From a virus, in IMG/VR virus record IMGVR_UViG_3300032224_001388, positions 1 through 24,892 of that record: a stretch of 24,892 nucleotides of DNA; one strand, given 5' to 3'. Positions 13,900-20,400 of this stretch are shown one piece after another; positions within the stretch are counted from its first letter, which is position 1; the number at the start of each line of letters is the position of its first letter. The notes beneath the pieces were generated by a model, which saw nothing but the letters and a program-made list of their open reading frames with translations, did not search any database and had not been told where the DNA came from. The position numbers and the translations under genes were made by a program.

Positions 13900-14585
13900 G
13901 TTGGTTTGCGGTGATTTCTTCGGAGATATTGGTGCGAAAAGATTTGTCTGCTAATGAGAAATTATTGGTTGGTTTAATACAAAGTTTATCCCATCAAAAG
14001 GGGCATTGCTTTGCAAGTAATTCTTATATGGCTGAATGTATTGGAATTTCAGCAAGTTCGGTTAGACAATACCTAAAATCTTTAGAAGATAAGGATATTA
14101 TTACTAGGGATTTAAAGAAAAAAGAATCTGGAGAGGTTGAAATAAGGGAAATCAAGTTGACTACCCCTCTGCCGAGAACTCACCATACCCCTAGTGAGAA
14201 CTCACTACACCCTCTGCCTAATTCTCACCCCCCCTCTGCCGAGAACTCACTACATAATAAGAGAGATAATAATAAAGAGAATAAAAAAGAAGAAATAGTT
14301 AATAATCGATTTGAGGAATTTTGGGAATTGTATGGGAAGAAGGTAGGGAAGGAAAAAGCAAAGCTTAGTTGGATTAAACTAAAAGAAAAAGAAAAAGATG
14401 ATTGTCTATTGGCGATCCCGAAGTATACCAAAGCTAGACCCGATATAATTTATCGAAAGGACCCTGAGCGTTACTTGAAAAATAGGGTTTGGGAAGATGA
14501 TATTGTAGGTTCCAATCTAAATGTTAAATCAGAACCAATTGATCAAAAACAATTTGAATTAATCATACCAGACAAATGGCTTTAA
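13896..14585 (+). CDS. Replication initiator, lambda-O-like layout (229 aa)
   Basis: The N-terminal domain (~8-75) is a winged helix-turn-helix of the phage/plasmid initiator kind: LSANEKLLVGLIQSLSHQKG, then SNSYMAECIGISASSVRQYL and KSLEDKDIITR. Residues ~89-130 are a Pro/His/Ser then Asn/Lys/Glu linker whose DNA holds four iterons and an AT-rich tract. The C-terminal domain (~139-200) has FEEFWELYGKKVGKEKAKLS, the pattern of phage replication proteins thought to contact the helicase. The order DNA-binding domain, origin-encoding linker, helicase-contact domain is that of lambda O. The helicase gene follows at once (10-base overlap). The protein would bind the iterons and load the helicase. 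Confidence 0.85.
   Translation: MSWFAVISSEILVRKDLSANEKLLVGLIQSLSHQKGHCFASNSYMAECIGISASSVRQYLKSLEDKDIITRDLKKKESGEVEIREIKLTTPLPRTHHTPSENSLHPLPNSHPPSAENSLHNKRDNNKENKKEEIVNNRFEEFWELYGKKVGKEKAKLSWIKLKEKEKDDCLLAIPKYTKARPDIIYRKDPERYLKNRVWEDDIVGSNLNVKSEPIDQKQFELIIPDKWL
14161..14251. repeat. Iteron array II inside the initiator gene: four 22-23-bp repeats
   Basis: Four units end at 14184, 14206, 14229 and 14251. Each has a C-rich box (TACCCCT, CACCCTCTGCC) followed by AGAACTCAC or a close variant. The second unit has the full dyad AGTGAG-AA-CTCACT (14193-14206). Units 1, 2 and 4 share GAGAACTCAC. Read on the opposite strand this is the motif of array I (6248-6363). The DNA encodes the Pro/His/Ser linker of the initiator. 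Four iterons in the initiator gene followed by an AT-rich tract is the arrangement of the lambda origin, so I call this the origin with good confidence. Confidence 0.85.
14252..14306. other. AT/purine-rich tract beside iteron array II (probable DNA unwinding element)
   Basis: After the last iteron the plus strand contains only A, T and G from 14254 to 14306, mostly A with scattered G (AATAAGAGAGATAATAATAA). The strand asymmetry and low melting energy match the tract beside the lambda iterons. The start, ACATAATAA, is the same as that leaving array I on the minus strand. It encodes the Asn/Lys/Glu part of the initiator linker. Confidence 0.65.
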
Positions 14586-16009
14586 ATAAAAAAATAGTAA
14601 TTGAAGATTTTTTTCTAGAGGAGGATGTTATTGCATACCTACTAGAGAATTCTCACATGGTTCAAGATGCTTCTAAAATTATAACTGATAACTGCTTCGT
14701 AGACTTGTTATTTAAGGCGTCATTTAACGCGATGGTTGAATTATCTATTGACAATAAGGTATTTAATCGTTACGATGTTTTTAGACTGCTTAAATCAAAG
14801 AATTTGTCTATAGGTGTAGATCCCTCGCATTTGCTAAGTTTGTTACCTAAGGGCAAAGTAGAGCTACCTAAAGTTTGCGGTGAGCTAAAAGAATTAGAAG
14901 TTAAGAGGATTGCTAATGACTTATCAATCTCTATTCAACAAAGTCTAGCTAATGGCGACGACATAACAAAACTTTCGAGCGTAGTAGAACTAGGGTTGGC
15001 GGAAATTCACAATGGTCCGCTCTCAACTGAAATATATTCCCTAAACAATGTATATGAATCCGTGATGAATAAAATGGAAGCTACTGCTGGGGTGCTTAAA
15101 TTTTCGGGCGTTGACACTGGTTCGCGTAAACTTAATTACGTCTTAGGGGGTTGGCAACCAGGAGTAACAATCATTGCGGCTCGCCCTGGTATGGGGAAGA
15201 CTATTGCCGGTTTAGAGCATGCAAAATCTGCATCAAAGACGGGGGTTAAAGTATTATTTCTTTCGTTAGAGATGCCTAAAGAATCATTAGTTTATAGATA
15301 TATATCTAGTGAATTTGAGGATTATAAGTATTCTGATTTAAAAGCAAATCGTATTAGCAAAGAAGATGTAACTAAGATTAGGAATTCTAATGCTAGGGTC
15401 CTCAAGCAATTACCTATTTCGTTTTACGATTCTGATAATAGGGATGTCAATTATTTAAATTTGCTATTAATTAAGGAGTGCAGGAAAAATGGCATAGGAC
15501 TAATAGTTATTGACTATCTGCAGTTAATACGCGACAATCAAATCAAAGATCAAAGTGACTTCGCCCAGGTATCATCCGTATCAAATAAAATTCAGAAGCT
15601 TACTCGCAAGTTAGGTATTCCAATTGTAGCGTTATCTCAGTTATCCCGGAGCGTTGAATCCAGGGCTAATAAGCACCCAATGTTATCCGATTTAAGAAGC
15701 AGTGGCAATATTGAGCAAGATGCAATTGTAGTTATTCTATTATACCGAGACGACTATTATAAATACGTTGAAGCTAAAGAATCAAATCAACCCGTAGCTC
15801 AGATGGATAATAAACTATTGTACATCGTTGCAAAGAATAGAGACGGAGAGGTTGGCGATGTTAACAGAATTGTTGACGTTAAAACAAATAGAATTGCCGA
15901 CGAAGAATCAGAATTGTTTGGATTCAAGGAACCCCAGGTAGCATTTAAAGATTCAGCAATCAATAAGATTCAACCTAATTTTGACGATATAACAATTAAA
16001 CCATTTTAA
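14576..16009 (+). CDS. dnaB: Replicative DNA helicase, DnaB type (477 aa)
   Basis: The RecA-like motor domain (~180-445) carries Walker A ARPGMGKT (~202-209) and Walker B IVIDYLQL (~310-317). It also has the LSQLSRSVE motif (~353-361), SDLRSSGNIEQDA (~371-383, arginine finger region) and AKNRDGEVG (~419-427). The first ~150 residues are the helical N-terminal domain. The length is normal for DnaB. The hexamer unwinds DNA at the fork and would be loaded by the initiator encoded just before it. The extreme C-terminus, FDDITIKPF, resembles the acidic-plus-PF tip of single-stranded DNA-binding proteins. The start at 14576 overlaps the initiator stop. No primase domain is fused. Confidence 0.93.
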   Translation: MALNKKIVIEDFFLEEDVIAYLLENSHMVQDASKIITDNCFVDLLFKASFNAMVELSIDNKVFNRYDVFRLLKSKNLSIGVDPSHLLSLLPKGKVELPKVCGELKELEVKRIANDLSISIQQSLANGDDITKLSSVVELGLAEIHNGPLSTEIYSLNNVYESVMNKMEATAGVLKFSGVDTGSRKLNYVLGGWQPGVTIIAARPGMGKTIAGLEHAKSASKTGVKVLFLSLEMPKESLVYRYISSEFEDYKYSDLKANRISKEDVTKIRNSNARVLKQLPISFYDSDNRDVNYLNLLLIKECRKNGIGLIVIDYLQLIRDNQIKDQSDFAQVSSVSNKIQKLTRKLGIPIVALSQLSRSVESRANKHPMLSDLRSSGNIEQDAIVVILLYRDDYYKYVEAKESNQPVAQMDNKLLYIVAKNRDGEVGDVNRIVDVKTNRIADEESELFGFKEPQVAFKDSAINKIQPNFDDITIKPF

Positions 16010-16010
16010 G

Positions 16011-16250
16011 ATGATAACGCCCAAAGAAAAAGCAGAAGAATTAGTAGATAAATATATCAAAGCTTCATTTAATTGTACTGATTGTGTAATGACATATTGT
16101 GATATTAGATGCACTATGTTATCATTAACAGAAGCAAAAGATTGTGCAATAATCGCAATAGATGAGATTATTAAATTCGGTAATGAACAAGGAATTAGAG
16201 AGCCAATGATGTATTGGTATAAAGTTAAAGAGGAACTAGAAAAACTATGA
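16011..16250 (+). CDS. Conserved small phage protein, TPKEKAEELVDKY type (79 aa)
   Basis: The first residues, TPKEKAEELVDKYIK, the middle AKDCAIIAIDEII and the end YWYKVKEELEKL form a pattern I have met repeatedly in short Bacteroidota phage and prophage proteins of unknown role. This copy also has a Cys-rich insert, NCTDCVMTYCDIRC, which might bind a metal ion. The ATG is one base after the helicase stop, and its end overlaps the exonuclease start. Confidence 0.7.
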   Translation: MITPKEKAEELVDKYIKASFNCTDCVMTYCDIRCTMLSLTEAKDCAIIAIDEIIKFGNEQGIREPMMYWYKVKEELEKL

Positions 16251-17020
16251 ATATATACAAAGAGTTAGCCAAGTTTAAAAACGTTAAGTACCACGACGAA
16301 TTCCATAAATACTTCATTGGGGAGCAAGAACTTATTAGCGGAACCGGATTCATTGGGACTTTTAAAGAGAAGTTTGATTCTGCGAATATGGCAAAGTCGT
16401 CTGCAAAAAAGAAGGGTGTATCAGTAGAAGAGATCCTTTCCGATTGGGCTTTTAAAGGAAACTTCTCCAGGACCAAAGGAACGCTTCTGCATGATTATGC
16501 TGAAAACTATTGGCAGAATAAAGTGTATCCTATTGACTACAAATCATACGAACAAGAGTTTGGAGAAGGATTAATGGAGGGAAGACTTAAAGAATGCCTT
16601 AGGATGTTTCATCAATTCTACGAAGACTCAAGTTCCGCTCTCAACCCTATTGCATTAGAGCTTGTAGTAGGAGATTCTGACATAGGGATTGGTGGTATGG
16701 TAGACGGGTTATTCTGGAATCAAAAAATGGGAGAGCTTCAGATATGGGACTATAAAACTAATAAGGAGATTGCAGAATTTTCAAAGTATAGGAAAAGAAT
16801 GCTTGCACCAATTAATTTCTTGCAAGAATGTGAGCTTGAGACTTATTCTATTCAATTGAATCTTTATAAATATATTATTGAGAAGAATACTAATCTTAAG
16901 ATCGGCAGATGCTACCTGGTTCATATTCACGAAGAGCAAGAAAAATATAATGTTATCGAATGCAAAGAATATCAATACATCATTGATATGTTAATTAACC
17001 ATAAATCAAAACAAAAATGA
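16247..17020 (+). CDS. PD-(D/E)XK exonuclease, RecB/Cas4-like (257 aa)
   Basis: The nuclease signature is seen in order: TKGTLLHDYAENYW (~76-89, with the conserved His and Glu), GGMVDGLFW (~149-157, Asp153), ELQIWDYKTNK (~163-173, giving Asp168-x-Lys170), and ETYSIQLNLYKYI (~198-210, the Gln-Tyr motif of RecB-type nucleases). Enzymes of this group degrade DNA ends and in phages serve recombination, replication or host DNA breakdown. It is in the replication operon, overlapping its neighbours by four bases on each side. No annealing protein is recognised beside it. Confidence 0.8.
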   Translation: MNIYKELAKFKNVKYHDEFHKYFIGEQELISGTGFIGTFKEKFDSANMAKSSAKKKGVSVEEILSDWAFKGNFSRTKGTLLHDYAENYWQNKVYPIDYKSYEQEFGEGLMEGRLKECLRMFHQFYEDSSSALNPIALELVVGDSDIGIGGMVDGLFWNQKMGELQIWDYKTNKEIAEFSKYRKRMLAPINFLQECELETYSIQLNLYKYIIEKNTNLKIGRCYLVHIHEEQEKYNVIECKEYQYIIDMLINHKSKQK

Positions 17021-17301
17021 AAGAAGAAATTGACGATTTAATTACAGATGTAGGAAGTTCCATAGAGGAGGCTTACAGAAGGGGACTTGAGAAAGGTGGC
17101 TTAGGGAATAAAGCTATTCTTGATTCTAAGAAAGATATGTTATCAAAGTTTGATTTATATGTTCACAAGAACTATAGAAGACTTGAGGATGCTGAATATA
17201 TTTTATTCATAGATAAAAACGACAAGTGGGAAAGAGCACACTACAAAGAAAAAGTAATCAAAAACTTTTTACTATCATACGACGATGAGGGGACAAATTA
17301 A
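17017..17301 (+). CDS. Hypothetical protein (94 aa)
   Basis: The start overlaps the exonuclease stop in ATGA. The N-terminal half is helical (DDLITDVGSSIEEAYRRGLE) and Gly-rich around residues 25-33; the second half has strand-like and charged parts (LEDAEYILFIDKNDKWERAH). I recognise no family. Position suggests a recombination or replication accessory. Confidence 0.65.
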   Translation: MKEEIDDLITDVGSSIEEAYRRGLEKGGLGNKAILDSKKDMLSKFDLYVHKNYRRLEDAEYILFIDKNDKWERAHYKEKVIKNFLLSYDDEGTN

Positions 17302-17545
17302 AGCAAGCAAGGAGATACAGAAGTATCTAGACTTACACGGCATACCGTATCTTAAATTAGATGGGACAATAAATCTGCTAGTAATGAGAGCCAATAGCCG
17401 TTGTCATTACGCAGTCATTGAGTTCTTTAAAGTAGACGACGACTATTACCGTACGCCACAAAGAAAGGCGTTCACGTTCCACAGGTTATGGGGCAACACA
17501 AAAGAAAAAATAATGAAGGAATTAAATAACTATTTAAATAATTAA
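17285..17545 (+). CDS. Basic hypothetical protein (86 aa)
   Basis: A small protein with a basic first helix (IKASKEIQKYLDLHGIPYLK), strands around INLLVMRANSRCHYAVIEFF, and a Lys-rich C-terminal helix. A nucleic-acid-binding or nuclease-like role would fit the composition, but no active site can be named. It overlaps the previous gene by 17 bases. Confidence 0.6.
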   Translation: MRGQIKASKEIQKYLDLHGIPYLKLDGTINLLVMRANSRCHYAVIEFFKVDDDYYRTPQRKAFTFHRLWGNTKEKIMKELNNYLNN

Positions 17546-17553
17546 ATAAAGTG

Positions 17554-17781
17554 ATGGAAAAGAAAACAAAATTAAGCTTGTCGACAAACGACACTATAAT
17601 GTCAATCGAGTTTGACAACTGGGATGTAGACTTGGACCAGTACTTTCAGGCGTTCAAAACGCTATTGGTTGGTGTAACTTTTACTGAGGAGCAGATAGAC
17701 CATTGGATAATAGATGAGGGAGAATTATTGAGCGATAACGGGGATAATGATGAGCGACAAACCCAGAGTAATTTATTTTAA
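17554..17781 (+). CDS. Hypothetical acidic protein (75 aa)
   Basis: I choose the ATG at 17554 over the GTG three bases earlier. The sequence is strand-rich and then acidic (IEFDNWDVDLDQYFQAFKTL). The helix that follows, FTEEQIDHWIIDEGELL, resembles small phage proteins with a FTxEQID motif found near recombination genes. The end is polar and Asp-rich (SDNGDNDERQTQSNLF). The function is unknown. Confidence 0.6.
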   Translation: MEKKTKLSLSTNDTIMSIEFDNWDVDLDQYFQAFKTLLVGVTFTEEQIDHWIIDEGELLSDNGDNDERQTQSNLF

Positions 17782-17818
17782 CATTAAAGATGTTTTACAA
17801 AAGGACGGGTATTTGTAG
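17750..17818 (+). CDS. Very small reading frame (22 aa), possibly a remnant
   Basis: ATG 17750 opens a frame, MSDKPRVIYFNIKDVLQKDG, that stops at a TAG at 17816-17818. The same frame continues after the stop as a further open stretch to about 17863. A TAG within an otherwise protein-like frame suggests a decayed gene, but the length is too small to be sure. It overlaps the gene before it by 32 bases. The gap 17819-17921 holds nothing else I can name. Confidence 0.25.
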   Translation: MSDKPRVIYFNIKDVLQKDGYL

Positions 17819-17921
17819 AATATGTTTTATGTTATGATGATGGAAAATTCCAACAGTAATTAAGAATTTGCCACATAATGAGGGTAAAATCCGACATTAT
17901 TTTATAATTAACCCACAAAAA

Positions 17922-18161
17922 ATGAAGAAAATGACAAAGAAAATTAAACTAATGCATTACCGATTAGACGACGAGGTCTGTGTTGTGGACTACAACAACT
18001 TAAAGGTTTCTTACTTCGGTAAGAATGGGCATCACTACAACTTATTAGGAGCAGTTAGTGACAGAATAGAAGCTTTTTTAATAAGAAGGAAATGGAATAA
18101 GATTACAGCAGCTACCTTTGCAAAACTAAAAGAAGAACTATATGTCGAACAAACTAATTAA
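17922..18161 (+). CDS. Hypothetical protein (79 aa)
   Basis: I start it at ATG 17922 (MKKMTKKIKLMHYRLDDEVC), which follows an A-rich run (CACAAAAA); a TTG 54 bases upstream has no such support, and ATG 17931 is also possible. The protein pairs strands (VCVVDYNNLKVSYFGKNGHH) with a C-terminal helical region (ATFAKLKEELYVEQTN). Nothing diagnostic is seen. Confidence 0.6.
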   Translation: MKKMTKKIKLMHYRLDDEVCVVDYNNLKVSYFGKNGHHYNLLGAVSDRIEAFLIRRKWNKITAATFAKLKEELYVEQTN

Positions 18162-18429
18162 TCCGAAAAAAATTATCTGGTACAAATCTAAAGACAGTAT
18201 ATGCTATAGGTTTTTTGGTTGGGGAATTTACGGAATTAACACTAAAGCTAGTTGGATTCCATTTTCGATCAAGTACGGTTTTAGAAAGCTTCCAATCATA
18301 AAAGGATATTACATTGAATTCATGATACCACTATGGCTCCAGAAAATAAAGAATCGTATTACAGCCAAGCTATCACTTGGGGAGAAAAATACTTATGTGA
18401 GAATAAAGAAGCGCAATCCTTTAAAGTAA
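18142..18429 (+). CDS. Basic aromatic hypothetical protein (95 aa)
   Basis: The product is basic and aromatic-rich (NPKKIIWYKSKDSICYRFFG, then WGIYGINTKASWIPFSIKYG). It overlaps the preceding gene by 20 bases and the following one by 97. The last ~32 residues are therefore encoded over another gene in a second frame, and their Lys/Arg-rich sequence (KNRITAKLSLGEKNTYVRIK) may be dictated by that gene. A true end further upstream, caused by a frameshift, cannot be excluded. Confidence 0.5.
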   Translation: MSNKLINPKKIIWYKSKDSICYRFFGWGIYGINTKASWIPFSIKYGFRKLPIIKGYYIEFMIPLWLQKIKNRITAKLSLGEKNTYVRIKKRNPLK

Positions 18430-18596
18430 AGCTAGGCGAAATAATTACCGACGATTTATTTTTTGTATCTGTTCAGGTTGAAAGAATTAAACATAATGTA
18501 GGTAGAGAAAAACAAGGGGCATATAATAGGCTCCGGGAGTTTAAGCAATTTTACGAAAAGATTAAGGAAAATAGTTTGCTTGATAAACTAATTTAG
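18333..18596 (+). CDS. Hypothetical helical protein (87 aa)
   Basis: A well-formed helical sequence (SYYSQAITWGEKYLCENKEA, GAYNRLREFKQFYEKIKENS) starting at ATG 18333. Its composition is typical of this phage. The 97-base overlap with the gene before is the longest between likely genes in the window. No family is recognised. It ends just before the promoter at 18575-18605, whose upstream box lies inside it. Confidence 0.6.
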   Translation: MAPENKESYYSQAITWGEKYLCENKEAQSFKVKLGEIITDDLFFVSVQVERIKHNVGREKQGAYNRLREFKQFYEKIKENSLLDKLI

Positions 18597-18605
18597 TTAC
18601 CTTTG
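18575..18605 (+). promoter_or_regulatory. Bacteroidota-type promoter
   Basis: TTTG (18575-18578), 19 bases, then TACCTTTG (18598-18605) is a full match to TTTG-N19-TAnnTTTG. The start of transcription would lie near 18612, about 15 bases before the ATG at 18627. It gives the second half of the rightward genes their own transcript. Confidence 0.75.
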
Positions 18606-18626
18606 TTTTAACAAACCAAACAATCA

Positions 18627-18887
18627 ATGAATAAGTTACAACAGATATTAGAGAACTTCCCAGACGAAGAATTTATAATAGTAGACGGGTATGATAATGC
18701 AGTCATAGGTGTTGACACAAATAGCACTCCTATGCGTTTAGTATATTCTGTTAGCGAAATGATTCAGTGTCTAATAGATGAGGGGATGACTGAAGACGAC
18801 GCAATTGATCATTACGAATACAATACCGTTAGATCTTTGCCATACGTTGAAAATGCTCCGATACTTGTTAACACAGATTTCTTTTAA
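18627..18887 (+). CDS. Conserved small phage protein (86 aa)
   Basis: First gene after the promoter at 18575. The part EMIQCLIDEGMTEDDAIDHY and the following EYNTVRSLPYVENAPILV form a pattern (DDAIDHYEYN, then a Pro near the end) that recurs in phage proteins of unknown function. It is acidic and soluble. The next gene begins three bases after its stop. Confidence 0.65.
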   Translation: MNKLQQILENFPDEEFIIVDGYDNAVIGVDTNSTPMRLVYSVSEMIQCLIDEGMTEDDAIDHYEYNTVRSLPYVENAPILVNTDFF

Positions 18888-18890
18888 GTA

Positions 18891-19337
18891 ATGTACCACA
18901 AGAAAGATAAGTTAGATTGCCCTTGGTGCGGAAAATTATATGAAGAAGAATTTGCGGAAGCAAATATTGCCAAGACAATTAAATGTATCGAATGTGAATA
19001 TTCTTTTAGAATAAAATTAAATAAGTCTACCTACATATCCCTTAATAGAAGATTAGACAATACAGTAAAAATATCTAGGAAGCAACAACTTAAAAAAGAC
19101 AAAGAGTACTTTGACAAAATAACTAATCGTTACATTAAAGAGCTTTTAGGGAAACAGAATCAAGAATTATTTGATGCGGTATTTACGAAAGGAAGATTTG
19201 AATGGGTGAGAAAGGTTAGAAGTAAAGTTGTTTTTGAATGTTATGTTATGGGTTTAAATATAACAGAAATTAAATCATATTTTAAAAGTAACGGTGGTAG
19301 AATTAGACCTGAAACAATTAAAAATTATATAAGTTAA
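18891..19337 (+). CDS. Zinc-ribbon and helix-turn-helix protein (148 aa)
   Basis: The N-terminus has two Cys pairs, DCPWCGKL (C10, C13) and IKCIECEYS (C32, C35), a typical zinc ribbon. The middle is a basic helical linker. The C-terminal ~35 residues (FECYVMGLNITEIKSYFKSN, then GRIRPETIKNYIS) look like a helix-turn-helix of the kind seen in recombinase tails and sigma-type regulators. A DNA-binding transcription factor is the likely role, perhaps for switching to middle or late genes. This is inferred from motifs. Confidence 0.6.
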   Translation: MYHKKDKLDCPWCGKLYEEEFAEANIAKTIKCIECEYSFRIKLNKSTYISLNRRLDNTVKISRKQQLKKDKEYFDKITNRYIKELLGKQNQELFDAVFTKGRFEWVRKVRSKVVFECYVMGLNITEIKSYFKSNGGRIRPETIKNYIS

Positions 19338-19691
19338 ATGAGAAGATTACTTACAGACAACGAGATTCGCAATATGGTATGTTACTATGCTAAGTGCCAA
19401 TCGCTAAGGGATTTTATAGATGAGAAGGTTGTCCCTTCGCAATTCCACTATCAAAAAATTAAGCAATATACCAATCTTCTTATAGGAGAACTTGAAACCC
19501 AAGTTGACGTTATAATGAAAGCTAATGGAGGGGAAGCCCAGGCGGATGTATTAGATCAATTTGTTAATGCATCTATCCAGGCTGACTATTTATTTAATGT
19601 AGCATTAAAACTTGAAGGAATTGATTACGATAAAAAAATGGAGTGTACAACTAAAATATCTGATATACTAAAAAGTTATGGAATCAAATAG
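19338..19691 (+). CDS. Hypothetical helical protein (117 aa)
   Basis: The ATG at 19338 directly follows the stop of the zinc-ribbon gene. The sequence is mostly helical (NEIRNMVCYYAKCQSLRDFI, then YTNLLIGELETQVDVIMKAN). It has no metal or nucleotide motif. The next gene overlaps its end by 14 bases. Confidence 0.6.
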   Translation: MRRLLTDNEIRNMVCYYAKCQSLRDFIDEKVVPSQFHYQKIKQYTNLLIGELETQVDVIMKANGGEAQADVLDQFVNASIQADYLFNVALKLEGIDYDKKMECTTKISDILKSYGIK

Positions 19692-20085
19692 CGAAAACAT
19701 TACAACATTTACCGACAGCATAGTATTTGATACTATCAAAGATCTTGCAAGTAGATCCGAGATAGGTTTGGCTAAGTATAATATGACTATGGATCGAGAG
19801 GATCTTATTGCATCTGACTGGGTTCAGAATGCATATGAAGAAGCTTTAGACATGGCGCTATACCTTAAGCGATTAAAGAAAGATATGCTTGCAATGGAAG
19901 AAGAATTGAGTGCATTCAAAACTCAGGCGATGATTAGATCAAAGCTTGTAGATGAAGCTGTTAAAAATTCTACTTGCACAACAACTAATAGTGGCACGAA
20001 ACTTGTATATGATTTCTCACCTAAACCAAATGAAGTTAATACTGGCTCAAACGATAGTACCGTAAAAAGAGCCTGGCATTTTTGA
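19678..20085 (+). CDS. MazG-like all-alpha protein (135 aa)
   Basis: Residues ~22-67 contain ASRSEIGLAKYNMTMDREDL and DWVQNAYEEALDMALYLKRL. This matches a widespread phage pattern in which R-x-G-x-x-K-Y-x-x-T-x-x-R-x-D-L leads into an EEALDxAxYL helix. The EExxD element is that of MazG-type nucleotide pyrophosphohydrolases, which remove abnormal or signalling nucleotides using magnesium. Only part of the usual acidic set is visible, so the enzyme activity is uncertain. A Ser/Thr/Asn-rich tail follows, ending in KRAWHF. A terminator comes next. Confidence 0.55.
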   Translation: MESNSENITTFTDSIVFDTIKDLASRSEIGLAKYNMTMDREDLIASDWVQNAYEEALDMALYLKRLKKDMLAMEEELSAFKTQAMIRSKLVDEAVKNSTCTTTNSGTKLVYDFSPKPNEVNTGSNDSTVKRAWHF

Positions 20086-20121
20086 TTGATAGTACCATAA
20101 TTTTTTTGTTTAAAATTATTT

Positions 20122-20153
20122 AAAACTACTTGGCTTTGCTGGGTAGTTTTTTT
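20122..20153 (+). terminator. Intrinsic terminator
   Basis: AAAACTAC (20122-20129) pairs with GTAGTTTT (20143-20150). The stem continues inward through wobble pairs to a TTT loop, giving up to 13 pairs, and the T run reaches 20153. It ends the transcript that begins at 18605 and separates it from the SSB-like operon. Confidence 0.8.
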
Positions 20154-20164
20154 ATTATAAATAA

Positions 20165-20195
20165 TTTGCATTATAAATATTTTTAATTACCTTTG
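20165..20195 (+). promoter_or_regulatory. Bacteroidota-type promoter for the SSB-like operon
   Basis: TTTG (20165-20168), 19 bases, then TACCTTTG (20188-20195) is a full match to TTTG-N19-TAnnTTTG. Its -7 box is identical to that at 18598. It lies 12 bases after the terminator, and the leader before the ATG at 20215 is about 13 bases. Confidence 0.8.
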
Positions 20196-20214
20196 CAGAG
20201 GTAATATTAATCAA

Positions 20215-20382
20215 ATGAAAAGAAAAACATACAGCGATGTGCTCCGCCAGGCGGAGGCTATTGCACAAAATCCTTTAAATAGGAACCGTAGGGGCGATTT
20301 TAACGAACCTACTAAACGTAGAATAAGTAGATTATCTTTGAAGGTAGCATACTTATCACAATTTGAAGTAATTAACAATTAA
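20215..20382 (+). CDS. Small basic protein (55 aa)
   Basis: The frame runs from ATG 20215 to TAA 20380-20382. The sequence starts MKRKTYSDVLRQAEAIAQNP and continues with an Arg/Asn-rich part (LNRNRRGDFNEPTKRRISRL). It is basic, so nucleic-acid binding is plausible. It is the first gene after a strong promoter and terminator pair, and the SSB-like gene follows 18 bases later. The good placement makes this short gene credible. Confidence 0.7.
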   Translation: MKRKTYSDVLRQAEAIAQNPLNRNRRGDFNEPTKRRISRLSLKVAYLSQFEVINN

Positions 20383-20400
20383 ACCAAACAAATTTTAATC

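Noticed and set aside
17819-17921. Upstream TTG start for the gene at 17922
   Set aside because: The TTG at 17868 has no A-rich sequence in front, whereas the ATG at 17922 has one.
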